DNA of 54,007 bases from JBDTOX01 sp039933015 (lineage in GTDB: Bacteria; Pseudomonadota; Gammaproteobacteria; Burkholderiales; Methylophilaceae), in assembly GCA_039933015.1 (NCBI GenBank), contig JBDTOX010000185.1:1-54007 (forward strand). The letters run 5' to 3'. Below are positions 8,967 through 16,909 of this stretch, in pieces. A model generated the notes under the pieces. It searched no databases. It had not been told where the DNA came from and saw nothing but the letters and a program-made list of their open reading frames with translations. Every line of letters starts with the position of its first letter. Positions within the stretch are counted from its first letter, which is position 1. The translations under genes and the position numbers were made by a program.

Positions 8967-8997
8967 AAAAATTAAGGCACCCCGAGGAGTGCCTTAA
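8967..8997 (-). terminator. Terminator-like hairpin between tkt and gap
   Basis: On the minus strand TTAAGGCAC (8997-8989 complement) pairs perfectly over 9 bases with GTGCCTTAA, with an 8-base loop, followed by TTTTT and the gap ribosome site. It is a partial or full intrinsic terminator between tkt and gap. Confidence 0.65.
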
Positions 8998-9023
8998 TCA
9001 AGTTGTATTACATCAAGAACAAC

Positions 9024-11012
9024 TTACAGCACTGATTTAACGGTCTTTACTACGTTTTCAACGGTGAAGCCAAAGTGCTTGAACAGCACGCCACCAGGAG
9101 CGGATTCGCCGAAGGTGTCGATGCCGACAACTGCACCGTCAAGGCCAACATACTTGCGCCAGAAATCCGTCACGCCAGCCTCAATTGCCACACGCTTCAC
9201 GCCTGGGGTCAATACGCTGTCCTTATAGGCCTGGTCTTGGCGATCGAACACGTTGGTGGAAGGCATGGAAACCACGCGCACCTTGGTGCCCGCTGCGTTC
9301 AACTCGGCAGCAGCCTTGATTGCCAGATCCAGTTCTGAACCAGTCGCAATAATGATGACATCCGCTTTGCCGGCAACGTCGGACAGCACGTAGCCACCCT
9401 TGCGGATGCTGGCGATTTGCGCGTCATCGCGCTTGGTGAACGAAGTGTTCTGACGGCTCAGCACCAGGCTGGTTGGATTGTGCGCGTTTTCAACCGCAGC
9501 TACCCAAGCCACCGTAGTTTCGGTGGAGTCAGCTGGACGCCATACTTCCATATTGGGAATGTAACGCAGGCCAGAGGTGGTTTCGATAGGCTGATGCGTA
9601 GGACCGTCTTCGCCCTGTCCAATCGAATCGTGCGTCAGCACATAAATCACGCGCTGCTTCATCAACGCTGCCATACGCATGGCGTTACGCATGTAATCAG
9701 AGAACATATGGAACGTACCGCCGAATGGCAAGATACCGCCATGCAGGGTCATGCCGTTCATGATGGCTGCCATACCGAATTCACGCACACCGTAGGAAAT
9801 GTAGTTGCCAGGTTCCTTGCCGCTCACGTGCTTGAAGCCGGGGTAGCTGGTCAGGTTGGAACCGGTCAAGTCAGCGGAACCGCCAACAAACTCCGGCAAT
9901 ACTGGTGCCAGTGCAGCAATGGCGTTTTGTGAAGCCTTGCGCGTTGCAATGACTTCGCCTTTTTCGTTAGCTGCCTTGATCGCTGCATCGGCTGCGGCCT
10001 TCCAGTTGGCTGGCAATTCATTTGCCATGCGGCGCTTGAATTCAGCAGCCTCTGCTGGATAAGCCTTGGCATACGCGTCGAACTTGGCATTCCAGTCGGA
10101 TTCAAGCTTGGCGCCTTTGGCCTTGGCATCCCAGCCTGCGTATACGTCTGCAGGAATTTCGAATGGCGGGTATTTCCAGCCGATGGCTTCGCGGGTTGCA
10201 GCAACTTCAGCATCACCCAGCGCGGAGCCGTGACAATCATGGCTGCCGGACTTGTTAGGGGAGCCCTTGCCGATGATGGTCTTGCAGCAGATCAGGGTAG
10301 GCTTGTCGGTAACTTTCTTGGCGGCTTGGACAGCAGCTTCGATCGCATCGGAGTTATGGCCGTCTACATTTGGAATAACGTGCCAGCCGTAGGCTTCAAA
10401 ACGCTTGGCGGTGTCATCTGTGTACCAGCCTTCGATGTGACCGTCGATGGAGATGCCGTTGTCATCCCAGAACGCGACCAGCTTGCCCAGGCCCCAGGTG
10501 CCGGCTAATGCGCAGGCTTCATGGGAAACGCCTTCCATCATGCAACCATCGCCGAGGAAGCAGTAGGTGTAATGGTTAACGATGTCATGGCCTGGCTTGT
10601 TGAATTGGTCAGCCAGCAACTTTTCAGCCATGGCGAAACCAACGGCATTGCTGATACCCTGACCCAGGGGGCCGGTGGTGGTTTCAATACCAGGCGCATA
10701 GCCATATTCAGGGTGACCGGCACACTTGGAATGCAATTGACGGAAGGTCTTGATTTCATCGATCGGCAAGTCATAGCCGGTCAGGTGCAGTAAAGAGTAA
10801 AGCAACATGGAGCCATGGCCGTTGGACAAAATGAAACGGTCACGATCAGCCCAGTTTGGGTTGGTCGGATTGTGGCGCAGATTGTGGTTCCACAATACTT
10901 CAGCAATTTCCGCCATGCCCATAGGCGCGCCTGGGTGGCCGGAATTGGCCTTCTGAACTGCATCCATTGACAGCGCACGGATGGCATTAGCTAAATCATT
11001 ACGAGTTGCCAT
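9024..11012 (-). CDS. tkt: Transketolase
   Basis: 662-residue thiamine-diphosphate enzyme that moves two-carbon units between ketoses and aldoses in the pentose phosphate and Calvin pathways. Active-site residues are recognisable: His26 (SGHPG), His66 (SNGHGS), His100 (AGHPE), the diphosphate/metal motif GDGCMMEG (154-161), and the glutamate of DSIGQGEDGPTHQP in the middle domain. The C-terminal domain is complete (FGESAPGG). A ribosome site (GGGAGA) precedes the ATG. It is the first gene of the tkt-gap-pgk-pyk-fba run. No phosphoribulokinase or RuBisCO gene is in the window, so a Calvin role is inferred from context only. Confidence 0.96.
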   Translation of the reverse strand: MATRNDLANAIRALSMDAVQKANSGHPGAPMGMAEIAEVLWNHNLRHNPTNPNWADRDRFILSNGHGSMLLYSLLHLTGYDLPIDEIKTFRQLHSKCAGHPEYGYAPGIETTTGPLGQGISNAVGFAMAEKLLADQFNKPGHDIVNHYTYCFLGDGCMMEGVSHEACALAGTWGLGKLVAFWDDNGISIDGHIEGWYTDDTAKRFEAYGWHVIPNVDGHNSDAIEAAVQAAKKVTDKPTLICCKTIIGKGSPNKSGSHDCHGSALGDAEVAATREAIGWKYPPFEIPADVYAGWDAKAKGAKLESDWNAKFDAYAKAYPAEAAEFKRRMANELPANWKAAADAAIKAANEKGEVIATRKASQNAIAALAPVLPEFVGGSADLTGSNLTSYPGFKHVSGKEPGNYISYGVREFGMAAIMNGMTLHGGILPFGGTFHMFSDYMRNAMRMAALMKQRVIYVLTHDSIGQGEDGPTHQPIETTSGLRYIPNMEVWRPADSTETTVAWVAAVENAHNPTSLVLSRQNTSFTKRDDAQIASIRKGGYVLSDVAGKADVIIIATGSELDLAIKAAAELNAAGTKVRVVSMPSTNVFDRQDQAYKDSVLTPGVKRVAIEAGVTDFWRKYVGLDGAVVGIDTFGESAPGGVLFKHFGFTVENVVKTVKSVL

Positions 11013-11213
11013 TTATATCTCCCTACAGTTAAAGAGAAAAAGGACACCGAGCCCGCTGTTTTACGCAGCATGGGACCGAGGCCTAACCTCAAATTCTTGG
11101 AAATCCCCCTTGCATTACAGGGTATTGTTGCTTTTATGTTGTAGTTTTTAGGGGGAAAGGGCTTAATTATTGCCTAGATACAAACTTTGGGCAATACCAC
11201 ATCTGCGGCAAAC
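11013..11213 (-). promoter_or_regulatory. Leader region upstream of tkt
   Basis: 201 bases between the suhB-like gene and tkt, both on the minus strand; the likely promoter region of the tkt cluster. A hairpin is visible at about 11063-11085: CCC and GCTG pair with CAGC and GGG around an AT bulge, flanked by two direct copies of CTCGGT. A short T-rich stretch follows closer to tkt. I could not define -35/-10 boxes with confidence, and the hairpin does not match a riboswitch family that I recognise. Confidence 0.3.
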
Positions 11214-12047
11214 TTAGCGGTATGGCGCCAGCCAATCATTCCATGCTGTAAACAGATCGGGCTTGCGCGCTGCTATCACGGATTTTTGCCAGACATCGCC
11301 CGTCCAGAAATCTTCGTTATTTAGCGTGCGCATCTGCCCTCCCGCTTCCTGCAAAATCAAACACGCCGCGGCGTAATCCCACAGCTTTTGACCACCATGC
11401 AGATATACATCGAGTCGCCCGGCTGCAAGGTAGCTCCAATCCAGCGTGGCCGCACCATAATTGCGGTGTGACTGAAAAGGCGGCTGAATCGCCAACGCTA
11501 TCGCCAGATTTTTTGGCAAACGCTTGAAATCCACGCCGCCCGTAGCTTGCTGCAAATTGACAGCGCCCGTGACCAATGGCAATTTTACTTTCTCAAGATC
11601 ATCGCCGATCAGGTATGCGCCTTTGCCTGCTTCGGCATAAAACAGTTCATGCATCACCGGCGCATAGATCACTGCCAATAGCGGCCGGCCCTGCTGAATG
11701 TAGGCGACCGAAACAGCAAAATGGCATAAGCCGCTGACAAAATTGGAAGTGCCATCAATCGGGTCTATACACCACAAGCCTGATGCGCCTGCATCCCAAT
11801 TTCTGCGCTGTTGTTCTTCCGTCATTTCCTCCCCGACTATGGGGCAATCGGCAATGGCCCTAAGACCCAACTCAAGTGCAGCTTGCGCCGCCAGATCCGC
11901 CTCGGTTAATACGCTGCCATCGTCCTTGTGCTGTCGCACCACGTTCAAAAAGCGCGGCATGACGACGTCATCGCCAACCTGGCGCACCAGATGAATCACC
12001 TCATCCAGCATGCTGGCGGTGTCGCTTGCACGCTCAGCCGTTGCCAT
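11214..12047 (-). CDS. Inositol monophosphatase family protein (SuhB/FBPase-like fold)
   Basis: 277-residue metal-dependent sugar or inositol phosphatase. Family residues are Glu73-Glu74 (VGEEM), the metal motif WCIDPIDGTSNF (92-103, with Asp95 and Asp98) and a C-terminal WDYAA in which the Asp completes the metal site. The substrate cannot be read from the sequence: members hydrolyse inositol-1-phosphate, fructose-1,6-bisphosphate, histidinol phosphate or PAP. Its place directly upstream of tkt-gap-pgk-pyk-fba makes a sugar bisphosphatase role thinkable but unproven. The start abuts the stop of the thioredoxin-like gene, so the two are probably cotranscribed. Confidence 0.85.
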   Translation of the reverse strand: MATAERASDTASMLDEVIHLVRQVGDDVVMPRFLNVVRQHKDDGSVLTEADLAAQAALELGLRAIADCPIVGEEMTEEQQRRNWDAGASGLWCIDPIDGTSNFVSGLCHFAVSVAYIQQGRPLLAVIYAPVMHELFYAEAGKGAYLIGDDLEKVKLPLVTGAVNLQQATGGVDFKRLPKNLAIALAIQPPFQSHRNYGAATLDWSYLAAGRLDVYLHGGQKLWDYAAACLILQEAGGQMRTLNNEDFWTGDVWQKSVIAARKPDLFTAWNDWLAPYR

Positions 12048-12605
12048 TCAAGCCGCATCTTTCCACTTGATAGAGCAGCCTATACTCGCAATTTGCGCTT
12101 CAGGCCCCGATCCGGTTTCAGCGATCTGTTTCATGGCATGAAACAAGTCACGTGTGCTACTGGATGCAGTCTCCTTGCGCGATTCATCAAAGCGGCCGCG
12201 GTATTGCAGTTCCAGCTTGGCATTGAAGCCAAAGAAATCCGGCGTGCAGATTGCGCCGTAGGCTTTAGCCACTTGCTGATTTTCATCCAGCACATAAGGA
12301 AACGAAAAATCAAACTCGGCAGCAATTTCTTTCATGGACTGGAAACCATCATCAGGATAACTAATGATATCGTTGGACTGGATGGCAATGGCATTGATAC
12401 CCAGCGCTTTCAGTTCGCGCACGTCAGCCACCAGCCGTTCCCTGATGGCCTTGACGTAAGGGCAGTGGTTGCAAATGAACATTACCAGCGTGCCTTTGGG
12501 GCCAGCGATATCTTCAAGCGTCCAACGCTTGTCATCGACGCCGGGCAAATTGAAATCCGGAGCTTTCCAGCCAAAATCACATACAGGAGGATTCAGACTT
12601 ACCAT
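12048..12605 (-). CDS. Thioredoxin-fold (AhpC/TSA-type redoxin) protein
   Basis: 185-residue cytosolic protein with the thioredoxin-like fold: an N-terminal PDFNLPGVDDKRWTLED strand pair, then VMFICNHCPYVKAI, where Cys-Pro-Tyr occupies the usual active-site position (family pattern NHCPYV), then the cis-Pro region near YGAICTPDFF. The conserved NHCPYV without a second active-site cysteine suits the one-cysteine redoxin group often annotated as a thioredoxin family protein. ATG 12605 has an AAGGAG ribosome site; a longer frame to 12746 would overlap the divergent rsmE and is rejected. It abuts the phosphatase gene downstream. Substrate unknown. Confidence 0.82.
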   Translation of the reverse strand: MVSLNPPVCDFGWKAPDFNLPGVDDKRWTLEDIAGPKGTLVMFICNHCPYVKAIRERLVADVRELKALGINAIAIQSNDIISYPDDGFQSMKEIAAEFDFSFPYVLDENQQVAKAYGAICTPDFFGFNAKLELQYRGRFDESRKETASSSTRDLFHAMKQIAETGSGPEAQIASIGCSIKWKDAA

Positions 12606-12665
12606 TTTGTGCACTCCTTCAATTAAAATTGATTCCCGGATTTTATCATTTTTGGTCACACCCAC

Positions 12666-13403
12666 ATGTCCATGCCCCGTTTCTACTGCCCCGGCCAACT
12701 TGCAATCGGCGCAATTGTCAGACTGCCCGACAACGCTGCGGTTCATGCCTGCCGCGTCCTGCGTCTGGAAGTGAGTGACGATGTCATCCTGTTCAACGGC
12801 GATGGTAAGGACTATTTATGCCAGCTGTTATCCGTCAAAAAAAGTGAAGTCACCGCCATCGTCACCACTGTGCAGGCCATTGCGCGCGAGTCGCTGCTGC
12901 AAGTTACCCTGGCCCAGGCTATTTCATCAGGCGACCGCATGGACTTCACCATACAAAAAGCCGTTGAAATGGGTGTGACCGCGATTCAGCCGATTGCCAG
13001 CCAGCGCAGCATAGTAAAGCTAGCGGGCGATCGCGCGGAAAAACGCCGCGAGCATTGGCAAAACGTGGTCACTGCCGCCTGTGAGCAATCCGGCAGGGCC
13101 ATTGTGCCAGAAGTCGCTGCCCCACTGTCACTCGCCAACTGGCTGGGCCAATCACCGCAGGCCATTTTGCGCATCACACTCTCGCCCACGGCTACGCAAA
13201 CCCTGCAGGACCTGCCCAGGCCCGCAGGCGAAATTTGCCTGCTGATCGGGGCTGAAGGCGGCCTGACACAAGAAGAAATAGATCTGGCTGCCGCGCATCA
13301 CTTTATTCCCGTGCGTCTCGGCAAGCGTATCTTGCGTACTGAAACCGCAGCGCTAGCTGCTTTGGCGGCGATACAGACCTTGTGGGGCGACTTTAACATT
13401 TAG
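12666..13403 (+). CDS. rsmE: 16S rRNA (uracil-1498-N3)-methyltransferase
   Basis: 245-residue SPOUT-class enzyme that methylates U1498 of 16S rRNA. It shows the N-terminal PUA-like part (PRFYC, HACRVLRL) and the C-terminal knot with LLIGAEGGLTQEEI and LGKRILRTETAALAAL, which bind AdoMet. The start may be the ATG at 12666 or the one at 12672, since both precede PRFYC. It is divergent from the redoxin gene over a 60-base gap, and the next gene on the same strand is argA. Confidence 0.95.
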   Translation: MSMPRFYCPGQLAIGAIVRLPDNAAVHACRVLRLEVSDDVILFNGDGKDYLCQLLSVKKSEVTAIVTTVQAIARESLLQVTLAQAISSGDRMDFTIQKAVEMGVTAIQPIASQRSIVKLAGDRAEKRREHWQNVVTAACEQSGRAIVPEVAAPLSLANWLGQSPQAILRITLSPTATQTLQDLPRPAGEICLLIGAEGGLTQEEIDLAAAHHFIPVRLGKRILRTETAALAALAAIQTLWGDFNI

Positions 13404-13435
13404 CACATCGCAAACACCCCATTTATTGCATTATT

Positions 13436-13457
13436 CATATTTTTATATAAAAATGTG
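13436..13457. promoter_or_regulatory. AT-rich palindrome in the argA leader (possible operator)
   Basis: A 22-base palindrome with a single mismatched pair, centred on ATATAT: the core ATTTTTATATAAAAAT is perfectly symmetric and is flanked by CAT-type and GTG-type ends. It lies 45 bases before the argA start and overlaps plausible promoter elements (TATAAA at 13446, CATAAT at 13467). The product of the gene carries an XRE-type DNA-binding domain, so autoregulation is a reasonable guess, but the site itself is only a symmetry element. Confidence 0.4.
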
Positions 13458-13502
13458 CGCATAAAGCATAATCCAAGGTTGTACTACTTTTAAGGTTTCC
13501 CC

Positions 13503-15080
13503 ATGCCATTAGGACAAGCCATACGCAAGCGGCGCAAGTCGCTTAACCTCACCTTGCAAGAACTCGCCAAACGCGTAGGCGCAGATAGCGGCAACTTATC
13601 CCGCATCGAACGTGACGCCCAGGGCGTATCCGAGGCCATGCTGCGCAGGCTATGTACCGCACTCGACTGCACGCCGGCGTTTCTGTATGCGCACGCCGAA
13701 GCAGTAGCCGGCGCATCGGCACAATCCGGCCCCAGCCTCAATTTCCTGCAGCCGCAGGAATTCGTCCGGTGGTTCCGCTCGGCCGCGCCCTATATTCATG
13801 CTTTCGGCGGCCGCACCTTTGTGATCGCCTTTGGCGGCGAGGTCGTCGATGATGGCCAGTTTGTCTCGCTGTCGCACGACCTCAACCTGCTGGCCAGCCT
13901 GGAAGTAAGGCTGGTGCTGGTGCATGGCGCCCGTCCGCAAATCGAATCCCGGCTTAAACGCGCCAAGATCGAAACCAAGCTGGTGGGTGGCATGCGCGTT
14001 ACCACCGACGAAGTCATGGAAGCAGTGAAGGAGGCCAACGGCTCCGCGCGCGTGGAAATCGAGGCGCTACTTTCCATGGGCCTGGTCAATTCACCCATGG
14101 CTGGTTCCGACATACGCGTTGCCAGCGGCAATTTTGTCACGGCAAAACCGGTAGGCGTGCTTGAGGGCGTCGATTTGCAGCATACCGGCGAGGTGCGCAA
14201 AGTGGATGCAGTTGGCATCCAGAAAAGACTGGACGACGGTGAGTTGGTATTGCTGTCACCGTTAGGCTATTCACCTACCGGTGAGATATTCAACCTCGCG
14301 CTGGAAGATGTTGCCGTAAGTGCTGCTATCGCACTGCATGCGGATAAACTGATTTTCCTGATGGACTCTTCCGGGGTGCACAACCTGCGCGGCGAACTGC
14401 TACGAGAAATGACGGCCGTTAAAGCCAGAAACTTGCTGCGCCACACGCAGCACAAGGGGCCCGACAGCCTGAGTGAAGATGAAAGCTATTATCTACCAGC
14501 GGCCATACGTGCCTGCGACGAAGGCGTGGCGCGTACCCACCTGATTAGCCGGCACATCGATGGTGCCATCGTGCAGGAACTCTTCACGCATGACGGCATA
14601 GGCACCATGGTGACCGAAGCACCGCTGGAATCCATGCGCGAGGCTGACATCGGCGATGTAGGCGGCCTGTTGCAGCTAATAGAGCCGCTGGAAGCGGAAG
14701 GCATACTGGTGCGCCGCGGTCGCGAGCGGCTGGAAGTGGAAATCCATCACTTTTTCGTCATGGAGCACGACGGGCTGATTATCGGCTGCGCCGCACTTTA
14801 CCCCTTTCCGGATGACCAAAAAGCCGAACTGGCATGCCTTGCTGTCAACCCGGCATTCCGGCGTGGCGGACGCGGTGACCGGTTACTGCAGTACAGTGAA
14901 GAGCAAGCGCGCAAGCGCGGCATCAACACCCTGTTTGTGCTCACCACACGCACTGCACACTGGTTTATTGAACGCGGCTTTGTCGAGGCCGATATCAATA
15001 CGCTGCCGCCCGCCAAGCAGCAGCTGTATAACTTCCAGCGGCGCTCCAAGGTATTTGCCAAAAAAATCCAGGGAGGTTAA
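13503..15080 (+). CDS. argA: N-acetylglutamate synthase with N-terminal XRE helix-turn-helix domain
   Basis: 525-residue three-domain protein. Residues 5-63 are a full XRE/Cro-type helix-turn-helix (TLQELAKRVG as helix 2, DSGNLSRIER as the recognition helix, closing with LCTALDCTPAFLY). After a 15-residue linker, residues 80-370 form the amino-acid-kinase domain of ArgA (VIAFGGEVV, VLVHGARPQIE, GGMRVT, SPLGYSPTGEIFN). Residues 380-520 are a GNAT acetyltransferase with the acetyl-CoA loop RRGGRGDRL at 453-461. ArgA makes N-acetylglutamate from acetyl-CoA and glutamate and is normally inhibited by arginine; typical proteobacterial forms are about 430-450 residues and lack the HTH. The frame is continuous with no internal ribosome site obvious before residue 80. 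argB lies at 26736. Confidence 0.93.
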   Translation: MPLGQAIRKRRKSLNLTLQELAKRVGADSGNLSRIERDAQGVSEAMLRRLCTALDCTPAFLYAHAEAVAGASAQSGPSLNFLQPQEFVRWFRSAAPYIHAFGGRTFVIAFGGEVVDDGQFVSLSHDLNLLASLEVRLVLVHGARPQIESRLKRAKIETKLVGGMRVTTDEVMEAVKEANGSARVEIEALLSMGLVNSPMAGSDIRVASGNFVTAKPVGVLEGVDLQHTGEVRKVDAVGIQKRLDDGELVLLSPLGYSPTGEIFNLALEDVAVSAAIALHADKLIFLMDSSGVHNLRGELLREMTAVKARNLLRHTQHKGPDSLSEDESYYLPAAIRACDEGVARTHLISRHIDGAIVQELFTHDGIGTMVTEAPLESMREADIGDVGGLLQLIEPLEAEGILVRRGRERLEVEIHHFFVMEHDGLIIGCAALYPFPDDQKAELACLAVNPAFRRGGRGDRLLQYSEEQARKRGINTLFVLTTRTAHWFIERGFVEADINTLPPAKQQLYNFQRRSKVFAKKIQGG

Positions 15081-15205
15081 AAACCCAGGCTGCTTGCAAA
15101 ACTGCGTAGCGGCTCTTATTGAAATCTGCCAGTTCATCCTTTATTGGAATCCAGGACAGCTCATGCTGCCCGTGATTTTAATCAACCAGTGAAAGGAGAA
15201 TTAAG

Positions 15206-15653
15206 ATGGCTAATCTAACCCGTTTTGATCCCTTCCGGATCACAAACCGGCTCATTAGTCTTGATCCGATTGAGGATGTTTTCAAGGGCTTCTTCCGCCC
15301 TGTGCGCCTGATGGATGATGAACCACTCGTGCAACTGCGCATGGACGTGAAGGAAGATGGTCATGGCTTTACCGTGCATGCCGAAATTCCCGGCGTGAAA
15401 TAAAGAAGACCTCCAGGTGGCTATTGAAGGCAACCGGGTATCGATCAGCGCAGAAACCAAACAAGAAAAAGAAGTGAAAGAAGGCCAAAAAGTCGTGCAC
15501 TCGGAACGCTATTACGGCGATGTTGCACGCACATTTTCACTCACCAGTGAAATTGACGATGCGCGTGCAGAAGCGCATTACAGGGATGGCATGCTGGAAC
15601 CGATACTGCCCAAGAAAACGGAATCATCCATGAAAAAACTTACCATAGACTAA
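15206..15653 (+). pseudogene. Hsp20 small heat-shock protein gene with one-base frameshift
   Basis: A strong ribosome site (AGGAG) precedes the ATG. The first 65 codons read as the start of an Hsp20/alpha-crystallin protein (DPFRITNRL, MDVKEDGHGFTVHAEIPGVK) and then hit TAA at 15401. Removing the single T at 15401 joins it exactly to the downstream frame (KEDLQVAIEG, YYGDVARTFSL, EARAEAHYRDG-like, LPKK), giving a 148-residue protein of normal length. So the gene is broken by a one-base insertion, or the base is a sequencing error. Two conserved positions also look altered (Asp after YYG, and Pro in MLEPILPKK), which favours real decay. Hsp20 proteins are ATP-independent holdases. Confidence 0.85.
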
Positions 15654-15673
15654 TTACATCATCTCCCCGACTT

Positions 15674-15696
15674 GCGGCCGCAAGGCCGCTTTTTTT
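15674..15696 (+). terminator. Intrinsic terminator after hsp20
   Basis: GCGGCC pairs with GGCCGC around a GCAA tetraloop, followed by seven T (15690-15696). The T tract reaches the last base of the convergent glcF stop codon at 15695, so the convergent units are separated by essentially no spacer. Confidence 0.85.
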
Positions 15697-16909
15697 ATGT
15701 GGGTTTAACACAGTATTGTTCCAGCAGTTCCAACCAATGCACTACCGGCACATCGCTGGCGCTTTGCAGATGCGTCAGGCAGCCGATGTTTGCCGTGGCG
15801 ATGATTTCCGGCTTGTGCTGTTGCAAATAGCCCAGCTTGCGCGTGCGCAACTCACTCGACAATCCGGGTTGCAGTATGGCGTAGGTACCCGCTGAACCGC
15901 AGCAGGTGCCGGCATCTTCCACCGGCAACACTTCAAAACCTGACTGGCGCAACAAGGCCTCGACGCGGCCTTCCAGTTTCAGCGCGTGCTGCAAAGTGCA
16001 CGGCGCGTGAAAGGCGACCCGTCTGCGATGCGCCTCTATTTTGAGTGGCAAACCCTCCATTACTTCCAGCGGATCACGGCACAGCGCGGCAACGCGTGCC
16101 GCCTTGTCCGCATAAGCGCTGTCCTCGCGCAGTAAGTGGCCGTATTCACGCACCATGGCACCACAGCCGGAAGCGGTAATCACGATGGCCTCAATACCGG
16201 ATTCGATATGCAGCCACCAGGCATCGATATTGGCCTTGATACGGGCATGCGCTTCTTCAGGCGCAGCGAGGTGATGGCTTACCGCACCGCAACAGCCGGC
16301 ATTAATCGCAACGGCAGAAATGCCGTGGGCATCAAGCAGCCGTGCCAAGGCACTATCGATTCCGGGCTCAAGCACCGGCTGCACACATCCGCCCGGCACC
16401 AGTACGCGGCGCGCATGGCGAACGGCAGGCCAGGTGCCGGCAGGCTTGGCCAGGGGAATGCGGCGCTGCAGCGCCTGCGGCAGTAGAGGCCGCACGACGC
16501 GGCCCAGCCTCAGCAAAAGACCAAATCTTGCCGTGGACGGCACTATCCAGCGCAAAGCCCGGCGCATCAAACGTTGCCCCGGGCTACGCGGCACCCGTTT
16601 TTCAACTTCGACGCGGCCTATATCCGCCAGGCGCGCATATTGCACACCGGATGGACACGCCGTCTCGCAGGCACGGCAGCTCAGGCAACGATCCAGATGA
16701 AGCTGGGTGTGCGCACCTACGGCCTCACCTTCGAGCAGACTTTTAATTTGGTAGATACGGCCGCGTGGGCTGTCCAGTTCATCGCCCAGCAATTTATAGG
16801 TCGGGCACACTGCGGTGCAGAAACCGCAATGCACGCAGCTGCGCAAAATGGCATCCGCCTCTTTTCCAGCGGGTGTATCTGCGAACTCGGAGGCCAGCCA
16901 GGTTTGCAT
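15695..16909 (-). CDS. glcF: Glycolate oxidase iron-sulfur subunit
   Basis: 404-residue subunit that passes electrons from the flavin subunits of glycolate dehydrogenase to the membrane quinone pool. Two 4Fe-4S ligand sets are present: Cys25, 28, 31, 35 (CVHCGFCTAVCP) and Cys75, 78, 81, 85 (CLSCRACETACP). Two CCG-type motifs of the heterodisulfide-reductase-like domain follow (AGCCGAVSHH and TCCGSAGTY). The start ATG overlaps the glcE stop by one base (TAATG). Last gene of the nine-gene carbon cluster; an intrinsic terminator from the convergent hsp20 overlaps its stop. Confidence 0.95.
   Translation of the reverse strand: MQTWLASEFADTPAGKEADAILRSCVHCGFCTAVCPTYKLLGDELDSPRGRIYQIKSLLEGEAVGAHTQLHLDRCLSCRACETACPSGVQYARLADIGRVEVEKRVPRSPGQRLMRRALRWIVPSTARFGLLLRLGRVVRPLLPQALQRRIPLAKPAGTWPAVRHARRVLVPGGCVQPVLEPGIDSALARLLDAHGISAVAINAGCCGAVSHHLAAPEEAHARIKANIDAWWLHIESGIEAIVITASGCGAMVREYGHLLREDSAYADKAARVAALCRDPLEVMEGLPLKIEAHRRRVAFHAPCTLQHALKLEGRVEALLRQSGFEVLPVEDAGTCCGSAGTYAILQPGLSSELRTRKLGYLQQHKPEIIATANIGCLTHLQSASDVPVVHWLELLEQYCVKPT

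Noticed and set aside
11059..11085. Possible riboswitch upstream of tkt
   Set aside because: The hairpin and the repeated CTCGGT recalled S-adenosylhomocysteine riboswitch motifs, but the key conserved strands are missing and tkt is not a usual target.
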